A stretch of 15,678 bases of DNA from contig VEQB01000016.1 of the NCBI GenBank assembly GCA_018883485.1, positions 1-15,678 of the forward strand. Direction: 5' to 3'. Each line of letters begins with the position of its first letter. Position 1 is the first letter of the stretch. The DNA comes from Bacteroidota bacterium (GTDB lineage: Bacteria > Bacteroidota > Bacteroidia > UKL13-3). The position numbers were made by a program, and so were the translations under genes. The notes under the pieces are model-generated. The model did not search any database and was not told where the DNA came from. It saw only the letters and a list, made by a program, of their open reading frames with translations. This document shows, one piece after another, positions 1 through 8,643 of the stretch.

Positions 1-3000
1 CTATTAAAGTATCAGAATTACTACTTGGCGTAACATTGATAGTTGTAGTAGTAGAAGCGCCAGACCACCCTGAGGGAAGTGTCCATATATAAGCAGTAGC
101 ACCACTTACCGCAGCAATAGTAAAAGCAGTTTGTTTGCCTCCGCATATGGTTCCTGAAAAACCAATTGAACCTGGTTGTGTGGGTGCCATTTTTACATTG
201 GTTACTGTAAAAGTAGTGGCAAGGCTTTTACAAGAACCATTTTTGGCCGCAACAGTAATATTACCTTCTTGGCTACCTGCAATTACATTCACACTATTCC
301 CAATAGAATTCCCATTAAATACCCAACCTGGTGGCAGTGTCCAAGTGTATGAAGTTGCGTTAGGTATAGTAACAATTGAATACGTTTGATTGCTATTTGC
401 ACAGAGGCTTGCGTTACCAGAAATTACTCCTGGTTGAGAAGGAATATTACCAATATTTCCTGTAATGTTTAAATTAAAATTAGCACTACTACAGGCACCA
501 TTGTTTGCTTTAACAGATAATACTAAAGCGCTTCCTAATGATGACCCCGTATTCACACCAATGGTATTGGTTGTTGCACCACTTACTAGTGTAAAACCAG
601 CAGGCAAAGTCCACGTATAGGTGAGCGCATTAGGAATTATAGGTGTTGTAAAACTATAACTACTATTCGTGCAAACATCTGTTTCACCTATAATTTGAGC
701 AGGTGCAACTGGTGTAGCACTTACATTTACAGCTAAGGTCCTTGGTGTGCCTTCGCAAGTAGGGCTTGCCGCAAAGGAGGGGTAAACCGAAACATTGCCA
801 GCCGTTGGGCCAACGGTTACCGAAATCAAATTTGTAGTTTGTCCGCTATTAATTGACCAATCATTAGGCAAAACCCAACGGTATTTAGTTCCAGCAACAT
901 TGGTTACAGAATAAGTTTGCGTTAATCCTGAGCAAATAGTAGTGCTACCTGTAATAATGGAGGGAATTGTAGGAGCTGTTGATGGAAGGCTAGTTGCAAT
1001 TGTTAATATAGGGCCATTACCGCAATAATTTGTACCTCGCACAGTTATGTTTCCTGCTATCGCAGAGGCCGAAGGAGTAACATTTATAATCCTTGAGCTT
1101 GACCCAGAATTGATTGTCCAGCCACTCGGAAACGTCCATGTATAAGAAGCAGTGTACAGAAAAGAATCTACTGTAAAATTAGATGGCAATAATTTACAGG
1201 CAGGATTATTACCAGAAAAATTGGTTGGTGTTAGAGGTATTCTTGTAGTTCCAACCACATATTTGGAGGAAATACTTGCACAACCACTTTTGTTTGCAGT
1301 CACTCTAATGGTATCAGAGGTTGTTATTGCATTTGGGGTAACGGAAATACTGTTTGTAGTTGAGCTACCTGTCCAGCCTGTTGGCAATGGCAACCAACTA
1401 TAGGTAGTTCCGCTCACTGCGGTAACTGAATAAGTGGTAGCTGTACCCAAGCAATTTAATGGCAATCCACTGATAGCACTTGGTTGAGCAACAACTATTA
1501 CAGTTACGGCTAAAGCAGCAGCAGCTGTGCTGTCGCCAATAGAATTATAACCTTTTACAGAAATAGCACCTGTAGAATTTGGAATTACTGTAAGAGTTAA
1601 TGTTCCTTGGCCCGATTGAATAACCCATCCAGCTGGAATTGTCCATTGATAGCCAATAGCATTGGTTACTACAGCACTTAACGTATAAGACTTAGCTGTT
1701 TGATTACATGCTGTGGCACCACCTACAGGTACAATTGTTCCAATAGGCCCCAACACGCCTGTGGAAGCATCAGTAAATTTAACTATGAATGCATCTTCAG
1801 CACCACCGCTAAAAACTTGATGAGACCCTGCCGTTGCTATTCCTGAAGCACTTGAAGTATATCCACATAGATAAATTATTCCATTTGAAATATTTGATGT
1901 AGAAATCCTATTTTCCCAGGATGCCCCACCATAATAGGTGCCCCATAGCCTATTTCCAGCTGAATTAAATTTAACAAGAAATGCATCATATGCCCCTCCA
2001 CGTATTTCTTGGTATGAACCAATAGTTGCAATATTATTGTCACTTCCAGTATTCCCAGATAAAAAAATATTTCCTAAAGAATCAACTTTTGAGGTAATAT
2101 TTTCCTCTAAACCATTACCTCCAAAATAGGTACCCCATTGTCGAACGCCACTTGTATTAAATTTAACCAAAAAGCCATCATAATTTCCAGCATTTGCCAT
2201 TTGGTAGGCTCCTACTGTTGATATATTATTTATACTATTTGTTGTACCGCACAAAAAAACATTTCCAATTGCATCAGTTGAACAATCAGCAAATGTCAAT
2301 TCAGAACTTTTGCCAAAATAGGTTCCCCATTGACGGATACCACTTGAATTAAATTTTACCAAAAAGAAATTAAAGGTATCAATTTTAGCAGATTGATGAG
2401 CTCCAGTTGTTGCGATATTTGATCCACTATTTGTAATTCCAGACAAAAAAGTGTTTCCACTATTATCTATTGTACAATTTGTATATTCTTCCCTTGCAAA
2501 ACCACCATAATATGAACCCCACAATCTAGTTCCAGATGAATTAAACTTAACAATAAAAGCATCATAATCTCCAGAAAATGCCGCCTGATGAGCTCCCACA
2601 GTTGAAATCCCATTTGAGCTGTTAGTTATGCCAGATAAAATAATATTTCCACTTGGGTCAACTTCATTATTACCGTAACCATCATCCCCAGAACCTCCAT
2701 AATAAGTGGCCCATTGTCTAACTCCATTTGCATTAAAAACAGCAATAAATACATCAAAAGTTCCTGCCCCAAAAACAGCCTGATGGGATCCAGCAGTTGC
2801 AATATTAGTTGTGCTTGCTGTATACCCTGATAATACAATATTGCCATTAGAGCTACGAGAACACCCATAGGATATTTCAACTCCAGTGCCACCATAATAA
2901 GTAGCCCATTGCATACCGCCATTTGTGTTAAGTTTAAAGAGAAAAGCGTCGTTACTACCAGAATATACACTTTGATGGGACCCCACAGTTGCAATATTAT

Positions 3001-3901
3001 TGCCACTTGATGTCCAACCTGATAAATAAATAGCACCAGTAGGATCAGCAACACAAGGTCCGGGAAATTCCGAAACACTTCCCCCAAAATAAGTACCCCA
3101 AAGCCTACTTGGTATTGGATCAATTATCAAAGTATTATTAGTAGCTAAATTTGCGTTTGTAAAAAACCCAAAAACACCCTTTTCAATTTGCCTATATTCA
3201 ACATTAACCGGAGCGTTTTTATCTCCCTTCATCCAACTCAATGGAATATCTTCCTCTAATTTTCCTGCAGCAACACTTAACTCAATTTTGTTTTGAACCA
3301 AGTTACTTTCGGCATCCAAATATTTCATTTGAATCAATTGATAATCGGCACCAGGATGTACAATAAAATTATACTTAAATCCCTTTTCTTCATCAATTAA
3401 ATATTCAATGTCAATGCCTGGATATATATCCTTCACCAAAACACTTTTGTAACTGTGTACATTTAATATTCCTTCGGGTGAAGTAGGCACATTGTAGTAA
3501 TTAATAAAATCGGCTGAGGCTTGATTGGCCTCTATTTTAGGCTGTTTGCTGGCATTTACAAATTCTATATCCACCCTATGGTAGTGGTAAATAAAATTAA
3601 AGCTATCTGCTGCAGATTTTTTACTAAATTTATCTTCAATTCTTTCACTGGTTGGCTTTAATTTTTTCTCTAATGTGTAGGTATCATAACTAAATCCTGT
3701 ATTCCTTATCTGTACATTCAATCCACTACCGTTTAGCAAGTATTTTACACCCGCATTAGGTATGCCGTTTTGATCCAAAATCTGTCCCTTGTTTTCAATA
3801 AAACCTTCAGTATTTTTATGCGTTAGATTCTTAGGTATTTCAAATGAAAAAACTGCATTCGATATGAATACAAATAGTAAGAACTTAATTATTTTCTTCA
3901 T
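1..3901 (-). CDS. Giant secreted SBBP-repeat / PKD-like Ig surface protein (partial, C-terminus off window)
   Basis: The frame starting at ATG 3901-3899 stays open for 1300 codons to the left edge, so the C-terminus is missing. A signal peptide begins MKKIIKFLLFVFISNAVFS. Residues about 30-260 form an N-domain with FIENKGQI and later DIYPGIDIEYL, typical of the DUF7948 domain that precedes SBBP repeats. Residues about 266-711 hold seven SBBP repeats of 64-65 residues, expected to form a seven-bladed propeller. From about 712 to the edge there are six complete and one partial Ig-like domains of the PKD_6 type, each with a YxWTLPxGW core. This architecture is known from Bacteroidota surface proteins and adhesins exported by T9SS; a C-terminal sorting domain is expected but not visible. 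It is the last visible gene of a five-gene operon, 9 bp after the Kelch lipoprotein gene. Its ligand is unknown, and the adhesin role is inferred. No in-frame stop or frameshift was seen in the stretches I checked. Confidence 0.9.
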   Translation of the reverse strand, partial: MKKIIKFLLFVFISNAVFSFEIPKNLTHKNTEGFIENKGQILDQNGIPNAGVKYLLNGSGLNVQIRNTGFSYDTYTLEKKLKPTSERIEDKFSKKSAADSFNFIYHYHRVDIEFVNASKQPKIEANQASADFINYYNVPTSPEGILNVHSYKSVLVKDIYPGIDIEYLIDEEKGFKYNFIVHPGADYQLIQMKYLDAESNLVQNKIELSVAAGKLEEDIPLSWMKGDKNAPVNVEYRQIEKGVFGFFTNANLATNNTLIIDPIPSRLWGTYFGGSVSEFPGPCVADPTGAIYLSGWTSSGNNIATVGSHQSVYSGSNDAFLFKLNTNGGMQWATYYGGTGVEISYGCSRSSNGNIVLSGYTASTTNIATAGSHQAVFGAGTFDVFIAVFNANGVRQWATYYGGSGDDGYGNNEVDPSGNIILSGITNSSNGISTVGAHQAAFSGDYDAFIVKFNSSGTRLWGSYYGGFAREEYTNCTIDNSGNTFLSGITNSGSNIATTGAHQSAKIDTFNFFLVKFNSSGIRQWGTYFGKSSELTFADCSTDAIGNVFLCGTTNSINNISTVGAYQMANAGNYDGFLVKFNTSGVRQWGTYFGGNGLEENITSKVDSLGNIFLSGNTGSDNNIATIGSYQEIRGGAYDAFLVKFNSAGNRLWGTYYGGASWENRISTSNISNGIIYLCGYTSSASGIATAGSHQVFSGGAEDAFIVKFTDASTGVLGPIGTIVPVGGATACNQTAKSYTLSAVVTNAIGYQWTIPAGWVIQSGQGTLTLTVIPNSTGAISVKGYNSIGDSTAAAALAVTVIVVAQPSAISGLPLNCLGTATTYSVTAVSGTTYSWLPLPTGWTGSSTTNSISVTPNAITTSDTIRVTANKSGCASISSKYVVGTTRIPLTPTNFSGNNPACKLLPSNFTVDSFLYTASYTWTFPSGWTINSGSSSRIINVTPSASAIAGNITVRGTNYCGNGPILTIATSLPSTAPTIPSIITGSTTICSGLTQTYSVTNVAGTKYRWVLPNDWSINSGQTTNLISVTVGPTAGNVSVYPSFAASPTCEGTPRTLAVNVSATPVAPAQIIGETDVCTNSSYSFTTPIIPNALTYTWTLPAGFTLVSGATTNTIGVNTGSSLGSALVLSVKANNGACSSANFNLNITGNIGNIPSQPGVISGNASLCANSNQTYSIVTIPNATSYTWTLPPGWVFNGNSIGNSVNVIAGSQEGNITVAAKNGSCKSLATTFTVTNVKMAPTQPGSIGFSGTICGGKQTAFTIAAVSGATAYIWTLPSGWSGASTTTTINVTPSSNSDTLI
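2..1769 (-). repeat. Tandem PKD-like (PKD_6 type) Ig domains, six full plus one cut
   Basis: Seven domains of about 84-90 residues follow the propeller. Each has a cysteine near the start (for example TICSGLTQTYSV, SLCANSNQTYSI), a YxWTLPxGW strand, a T-N-x-I-x-V-T strand and often a second cysteine near its end (for example YCGNG, GSCKS). The cysteine pairs may form one disulfide per domain after export; this is inferred. The seventh domain is interrupted by the window edge, so the true number is larger or unknown. Confidence 0.82.
1770..3106 (-). repeat. Seven tandem SBBP beta-propeller repeats
   Basis: Seven consecutive units of about 64 residues (about 192 bp) lie inside the giant surface protein. 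Each begins R/Q-W-G-T-Y-Y/F-G-G, has a central G-N-I-x-L-S-G-x-T-x-S, then IATxGSHQ, and ends DAFLVKFN-S-x-G. At DNA level the units share a recurring plus-strand motif close to ccaaaataggtaccccattg, but they have diverged and are not identical. This matches the SBBP family (PF06739), where seven units would close one propeller. Confidence 0.88.
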
Positions 3902-3910
3902 TGCTATTTG

Positions 3911-4906
3911 TTATTTCGAAATCCAGAAATCGTTTAAATCTGCAGCATTGTTACCACAACCCACATAAGCCCTACCTTTTTGAGTGAACGCAACAGCGCC
4001 ATACCTTCCAGAGCTTTGAATAATTGGTGCGGCCTTCCATTTACCTGTGGTAGGGTTGTATTCATAAAAGTCGGAAAGAATACCAGTATAATTATTCCAA
4101 CCAGTTCCAATATAACCTCTTTTTTCGAAGGCAAAGGCAACTGCATCATCTCTTTCAACTCCAGGTATATTGCTAATTTGCATCCAGGTGTTTGTTGAAG
4201 GCGTATATTCCCAAAAATCATTCAAGTAATTTACCCCATTATATCCAGTGCCCACATAAGCTTTGCCATTGAGCACAAATGCACAAGCATCTGTTCTTCC
4301 TGAGCCCGGTAAATCAGCTATTTTTCTCCATACAAGGGTTATAGCATCCAATTCATAGAAGTCGCGCAAGTAACTAGTACCATTTGTTCCAAGTCCAATA
4401 TAAGCTTTTGAACCAATTACAAAAGAAACCGCATTAGACCTTGCTACTCCTGTGAATGATACACCGGACCATGATGAGCCAGCATTTTTGCGGTACATTG
4501 AATTAAAAAATCCACTACTATTGATACCTAAACCATAAAAAAGTTTTGACCCAACTACAAATGAAACAGCCCCTGTTCTATAGTCTGGCAATTGGTAATT
4601 TTGTAATTGAAAATTATTCTTTTGGGCCTCAAACTTCCAAATCTGTAAGTTTTCTGAGGAATTATAATTTCCTGAACCAACCACAAAAGCCAAAGTATCA
4701 TCGAAAGCTGCAAGTGCATTGCTTCTTTTTGTAAAGACATTGGAAACAGATAAAGTGTTTGTGCTTGTATAGTTAAGTTGATTCCATGAAGCAACCCGGT
4801 TCATGTTAGACAAGCCAATAGGTTGAACAACTTCATCCTTGCAAGACAAAACCAACACAATTAATAATACCAAACTCAAACCGAGTGTAAAATATTTTTT
4901 CATCAT
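3911..4906 (-). CDS. Kelch-repeat propeller lipoprotein
   Basis: This 331-residue protein starts MMKKYFTLGLSLVLLIV and has a lipobox LVLSC with the lipid-accepting cysteine at residue 22, followed by KDE. Residues about 60-331 are five or six Kelch units of 48-50 residues. The best preserved read GKAYVGTGYN...LNDFWEY-P-x-T-x-W and recur with R-x-D/N-A-V-A-F between blades. A single small propeller anchored in the outer membrane is expected. Kelch lipoproteins of this type are common in Bacteroidota but have no fixed enzymatic role; they are usually taken as binding platforms. The gene begins only 3 bp after the stop of the upstream beta-barrel-like gene and ends 9 bp before the giant surface protein, so co-translation or coupling is likely. 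Two consecutive ATG codons make the exact start uncertain by one residue. The binding partner is unknown. Confidence 0.85.
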   Translation of the reverse strand: MMKKYFTLGLSLVLLIVLVLSCKDEVVQPIGLSNMNRVASWNQLNYTSTNTLSVSNVFTKRSNALAAFDDTLAFVVGSGNYNSSENLQIWKFEAQKNNFQLQNYQLPDYRTGAVSFVVGSKLFYGLGINSSGFFNSMYRKNAGSSWSGVSFTGVARSNAVSFVIGSKAYIGLGTNGTSYLRDFYELDAITLVWRKIADLPGSGRTDACAFVLNGKAYVGTGYNGVNYLNDFWEYTPSTNTWMQISNIPGVERDDAVAFAFEKRGYIGTGWNNYTGILSDFYEYNPTTGKWKAAPIIQSSGRYGAVAFTQKGRAYVGCGNNAADLNDFWISK

Positions 4907-4909
4907 ACC

Positions 4910-5785
4910 CTAAAATTTATACCCCAAACCTGTTGAAATTGTCCAATACCCAAAATTTATATTTTGTACCCCAAATGATACTGGATATTTATTCTTAATA
5001 AAATAAATCAAACCAAACTCTGTTGCTAAACCTATATTACTATTTTCGGTAACTAATACATAACCAATCTTATCTGGCACATCTTCGGCAGAAAAACTTT
5101 TATAATCCCAATACCTTCTGTTCATCCCAAAACCTATACCCACATAACCAAAAATGCCAGGCTTTAATTTATGTAAGTATCCTCCTGTAACAAACAAAAC
5201 AGATTTCTTATCCTCCTCTCCAATCACCCAATAGCCATCTCCATTGTAGTTGGTTAATCCCCTCCCATCTGCCTTATAATCTGCCTGGCGAAAGCCTAAA
5301 TTTTTTTGAATTTTTCCGTAGCCACCTCTGTATTTACGAACGCCATACATAAAACCCAAGGGTGCAGAAGGGGTAAATTGATACATCCAAAATCGAGTTG
5401 GTTCAATAGGAATTTTTTGCGTTTCAATCCTAACTTGAAAAACAATCTTTCCAACCAATTCATCCACATCTTTATAAATATCCCAACTAATGTTTAATTT
5501 ACCAGTAGGTATTAATTTCAGTTGATTAACGTCTCCAGTAACAAATTTTAGTGGCCCTATAAATGTAGCTCCGCCATCTAAACTCAGCCATAGTGATGAG
5601 GAATAGTTAAGCTCATCACTTACCGATGAAATATGATAGCTAACATCAATCTTAGTTTGATCAGCAGACAAAGTAAATTTAACGTCTGTGGCTCTTTGCG
5701 CAGCTAATGGAGTTATACAACAAAAGGCAAAAAACAAAAATATATATAAGGGAGCAAATGAAATATAGTGTAAATTTTTCTTCAT
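4910..5785 (-). CDS. Secreted protein with Ig-like N-domain and outer-membrane beta-barrel-like C-part
   Basis: This 291-residue protein has a signal peptide ending ITPLAAQ (cleavage near residue 29). Residues about 31-125 resemble an Ig-like domain often seen at the N-terminus of Bacteroidota envelope proteins: KIDVSYHISS, then LWLSLDGGATFIGPLKFVTG, then ISWDIYKDVDELVGKIVFQV. The remainder is rich in alternating aromatic and small residues (FMYGVRKYRGGYG, GYVGIGFGMNRRYW, GVQNINFGYWTISTG) and ends in phenylalanine (LGYKF), as outer-membrane beta-barrels do. A small barrel anchored in the outer membrane is therefore likely, but I do not recognise a named family. It sits 20 bp after the caspase gene and 3 bp before the Kelch lipoprotein, pointing to a joint function at the cell surface. 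Confidence 0.75.
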   Translation of the reverse strand: MKKNLHYISFAPLYIFLFFAFCCITPLAAQRATDVKFTLSADQTKIDVSYHISSVSDELNYSSSLWLSLDGGATFIGPLKFVTGDVNQLKLIPTGKLNISWDIYKDVDELVGKIVFQVRIETQKIPIEPTRFWMYQFTPSAPLGFMYGVRKYRGGYGKIQKNLGFRQADYKADGRGLTNYNGDGYWVIGEEDKKSVLFVTGGYLHKLKPGIFGYVGIGFGMNRRYWDYKSFSAEDVPDKIGYVLVTENSNIGLATEFGLIYFIKNKYPVSFGVQNINFGYWTISTGLGYKF

Positions 5786-5805
5786 TTTATAGATCTAATT
5801 TTTAA

Positions 5806-7572
5806 TTAATATTCGGTCAGTACCATACCTGGTGCTCCAAAAAATAGAGGTGTTTGAGTCTTCCCAGAGGATAATTTTTTAGCCAAATCATTCACATTGA
5901 GTACTAAATAATTTTGAAGCTCTTCCACCGTAATTTTCCTATCTTTATTAGCATCAGCCTCCCCTTGCAATCCAACGCATAAAAAATAAGTGTACAAGCC
6001 AGATTGGGAAGCATCATAACCTAAAGAGGTTTCATCATTGGAGGATGAAGAAAATACCCTAAAATTAGGATTGGTTTCCCATGGCCTTACGTTTGCATCT
6101 TTAACCTTAATGCCTAATGCTTTGGTACCAGTTAAATTTTCGTTGGCTCTTGTTGAACCACTGAAACATGCATCCATTATTACCGTTACGCTTTTAGCAT
6201 TTAATTTATTTAACGATTCATAAAAATTATTGATGCTATAACCACCTTCTTTTAATAAATTTATTGATCCATCAGAAGGGAAAAGGTAAACCTCATCTCC
6301 ATTCCTATCAGGCACTCCATGACCAGAATAATAAACAAACAAATCAGTTTTACCTGGGTCTATCATATTGGTTAGCTTCCCAATACTTGGATCAAAAGTA
6401 CTTTTAAAAAACAAGCCACTTACTTGCTGATTTGTGTAAGTAATTACCTGTTCAACCCCAAGCGTTAGTTTAAAATACTTTTCAATAATTTCGGCATCAT
6501 GCGAGGCATATGGGGCTTTGGGTAGATTTGTGTAATTTTCAATACCAATTACAATGCCTATAGATTTATTCCTTTTAATTTTTCCTAAAGCAGGTGATTC
6601 AATATTTTTAACATTACTATTATTGAAAGAAATTTTATCGGATTTATACTCAATTCTTGCAACCTGCTTTTGAATTTGGGCCATATCAGCCTTTACAGAT
6701 AAAACTGCAGGTTTTGGTGCTCTTTTTTCTAACTCAAGTGGTATTTGAAATTCTTTTATGTTTCCGTAATTCTTTTTCTCAGTTACGGTTAAAAATAAAG
6801 GTAATTTTCCAATAACCTTAACTCGTTTATTGGGGCTAATGGTTACCCAAATTTCTTTTGTTTCACCTACCTTAAAATCACCAAGTTCTCCAATGGTACT
6901 ATGAAAATCATTCACATAAATATTGCTATCAGTTGATAAAAACTTATAGGAAACTCCTAAAGCCAAATTTTGACCTATATTTTGAATAACCAACTTGGCT
7001 CTAATTTGCTCACCAGCTTGTAAATTACCATCTTTTATTACAGAACCGGTTCCTTCTCCTTGATCATATATATCCATACCAATGAAAACTAACTTTGAAG
7101 GTATATACTGATAAGTATTTAAATTTAGTGTGGCTTGATCCATATCAAAACCAAAATGTTCGGTTATATTTATATCAATTTTATGTTGGTTCGTTTTAAT
7201 AAAAAAACCAGCTTTAATCTTCATTTCAACTACTTTGGTCTCATTTGGCTTAATTAACCTAATTAATTTAGTAGGCTCAATTTGTAATTCTGGATCAGAA
7301 ACATTTGACTTTAAGCTTATTTGTAAACCTTGAGCTGGGCCGCTTCCCTCATTTTTAATTTTCAGTATAAGCCTTGCGTTTTCTTCTGCTTCCAACAAAC
7401 CGTTCGCATTGTCATCTACAAATTGTAGTTCCACAAAAATATTAGGTGGCAAACCTCTAATATAAGGCTTACTCAAGTTTAAATCTACTGCTTTGCTTGT
7501 CCCGCTAGATTGAGCATTTATAGGTGACACAGTAAAATTTATCATTATGATAAAGTAGAATATTTGTTTCAT
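5806..7572 (-). CDS. Secreted caspase-like (peptidase C14) protein with two CARDB-like domains
   Basis: This 588-residue protein has a signal peptide ending SPINAQ (about residue 20). Residues about 45-155 and 160-282 are two CARDB-like beta-sandwiches, each introduced by an acidic loop: D53-x-N55-x-N57-G58...E64 in the first and DGNLQAGE (181-188) in the second. A short polar linker (about 283-332) leads to a caspase domain (about 335-588). NKSIGIVIGIENY opens it; the catalytic histidine is H418 in YYSGHG and the catalytic cysteine C469 in MDACFSG, so both dyad residues are intact. Near the end, residues 540-551 form a canonical EF-hand loop (D540, N542, D544, E551). Bacterial C14 peptidases cleave after basic or acidic residues and some need calcium; which applies here is unknown. 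It is the second gene of the five-gene operon, 12 bp after the DUF4384 gene. Export makes an intracellular cell-death role less likely. Confidence 0.88.
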   Translation of the reverse strand: MKQIFYFIIMINFTVSPINAQSSGTSKAVDLNLSKPYIRGLPPNIFVELQFVDDNANGLLEAEENARLILKIKNEGSGPAQGLQISLKSNVSDPELQIEPTKLIRLIKPNETKVVEMKIKAGFFIKTNQHKIDINITEHFGFDMDQATLNLNTYQYIPSKLVFIGMDIYDQGEGTGSVIKDGNLQAGEQIRAKLVIQNIGQNLALGVSYKFLSTDSNIYVNDFHSTIGELGDFKVGETKEIWVTISPNKRVKVIGKLPLFLTVTEKKNYGNIKEFQIPLELEKRAPKPAVLSVKADMAQIQKQVARIEYKSDKISFNNSNVKNIESPALGKIKRNKSIGIVIGIENYTNLPKAPYASHDAEIIEKYFKLTLGVEQVITYTNQQVSGLFFKSTFDPSIGKLTNMIDPGKTDLFVYYSGHGVPDRNGDEVYLFPSDGSINLLKEGGYSINNFYESLNKLNAKSVTVIMDACFSGSTRANENLTGTKALGIKVKDANVRPWETNPNFRVFSSSSNDETSLGYDASQSGLYTYFLCVGLQGEADANKDRKITVEELQNYLVLNVNDLAKKLSSGKTQTPLFFGAPGMVLTEY

Positions 7573-7584
7573 AACTTTTTAGTT

Positions 7585-8559
7585 TTAAGGGTTGATGCTT
7601 ATAATGGTAGTTTCTAATTGAATACTAGGATCGGCTCTTCTTATTTTTTGTAACCATCGTTGAAAATCCTCACTTTGGAGACTCAAAGGTTCCTCAAGGT
7701 TACTCGGGGTTTCCTTATTTGTTGTGGTTAAAATGGGCTTTCCTATTTCATTTTTGGGATTAAACAAAACAAAAATCTTACTTGTTTCTGGGCTCAGTGG
7801 ATTTGAAAGGTAAAAAGTTAAATCATCAACCTTACTTGGCGCAATATTCTTTGCAGATTTTGGATCAAAAAACAAATAGGTTTGATCTGCTTTAATGGGG
7901 TAAGAAGAAATATTCTGGTCTGCCTTATAAGGCAACATCCTATAGGTTTTTTTTTCTTCAGGAAAATCGCAATAAACTGAAATATAACCATCCTCAGGGG
8001 CTGTAAACGCTAGGTAAACAGACTGTTTGTTATTAAATACCACTGTTTTACATTCAAGTTTTGGGCAAGCCAAAACTGCACTTTCAAAGGTGATGGGCGT
8101 TTCCTTGATCTCTCTTATTTTTCCATATACCTTCACTTCAATCCATAAATCCCCTTCAATATATATTTTATTAATCTCTGGTGCTTTAATATCCTCCACC
8201 CACTCGCCATTAACCATTGTTTCAGCCATGAAGTTAAAAACACTTTTACTTTCGGTGGTGGTTCCTGTTCTTTCGTTCTTAATATAAGTGGAGTTTCCTT
8301 GCACTATGGTTTGGCCAAATGCGTTTTCTATTGCATTGATTCTTGCTCGCTCCAAGCAGATACGCTCGGCCTCAAGCTCCGACACACTTTTTTCAATGCG
8401 CATTTTAAACTCCCCACGCTCAGCTAACTCTTTTTGAGAAAAAGCATGAAACGGAATTAATAAACAGCATAAAATTAAAGTAAGGCTAAAAATTTTAACG
8501 CGCGGCGCTAATCGAAAATAATTTATTATGGGAAAAAGACAATATTGACTTATTATCAA
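7585..8559 (-). CDS. Secreted DUF4384 protein with LPP20/FlgT-like N-domain (TTG start)
   Basis: This 324-residue protein has a signal peptide whose hydrophobic core FSLTLILCCLLIPFHAFS ends before Q42. Residues about 50-150 (ERICLERARINAIENAFGQ, then GDLWIEVKVYGKI) resemble the LPP20/FlgT N-terminal fold, in which a helix of A-x-x-x-A pattern precedes a short sheet. Residues about 175-270 match DUF4384: VYLAFTAPEDGYISVYC, then YLFF, then IFVLFNP. The C-terminus has F299-x-R-W-L, then R-x-A-D. No ATG lies between the in-frame stop at 8565-8563 and the signal-peptide core, so TTG 8559-8557 is the most likely start; ATT one codon upstream is the only earlier choice. DUF4384 domains are often linked to caspase-like peptidases, and here the caspase gene follows by 12 bp. 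It heads the operon. The molecular role is unknown. Confidence 0.78.
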   Translation of the reverse strand: MIISQYCLFPIINYFRLAPRVKIFSLTLILCCLLIPFHAFSQKELAERGEFKMRIEKSVSELEAERICLERARINAIENAFGQTIVQGNSTYIKNERTGTTTESKSVFNFMAETMVNGEWVEDIKAPEINKIYIEGDLWIEVKVYGKIREIKETPITFESAVLACPKLECKTVVFNNKQSVYLAFTAPEDGYISVYCDFPEEKKTYRMLPYKADQNISSYPIKADQTYLFFDPKSAKNIAPSKVDDLTFYLSNPLSPETSKIFVLFNPKNEIGKPILTTTNKETPSNLEEPLSLQSEDFQRWLQKIRRADPSIQLETTIISINP

Positions 8560-8573
8560 AATTTAGGTTAAGA

Positions 8574-8603
8574 CAATGATAATTATTTTTTACCTATTTC
8601 CAA
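8574..8603 (-). promoter_or_regulatory. Weak Bacteroidota-type promoter candidate before the five-gene operon
   Basis: On the minus strand TTG (8603-8601) is followed after 19 bases by TATCATTG (8581-8574), one mismatch from the Bacteroidota -7 consensus TAnnTTTG. The predicted transcription start would fall only about 8 bases before the TTG start codon at 8559. That is unusually short, so either the message is nearly leaderless or this match is chance. Confidence 0.25.
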
Positions 8604-8643
8604 CTATAAAAAGATTATGAATCGTTATTCCTATAAGTTTCTT

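Noticed and set aside
135..2129. Several short plus-strand open frames (135-389, 1152-1403, 1938-2129)
   Set aside because: They run antisense to the PKD-like and SBBP repeats of the giant protein and show no family motif.
1770..3106. Regular repeats of about 192 bp considered as a CRISPR array
   Set aside because: Units are long, diverged, fully coding in one frame and match SBBP; there are no short identical repeats with unique spacers.
2626..3123. Minus-strand frame of 165 codons inside the giant surface protein region
   Set aside because: It is a different frame of the SBBP repeat region; the repeats make long parallel open frames. The frame from 3901 gives clear SBBP motifs through the same bases.
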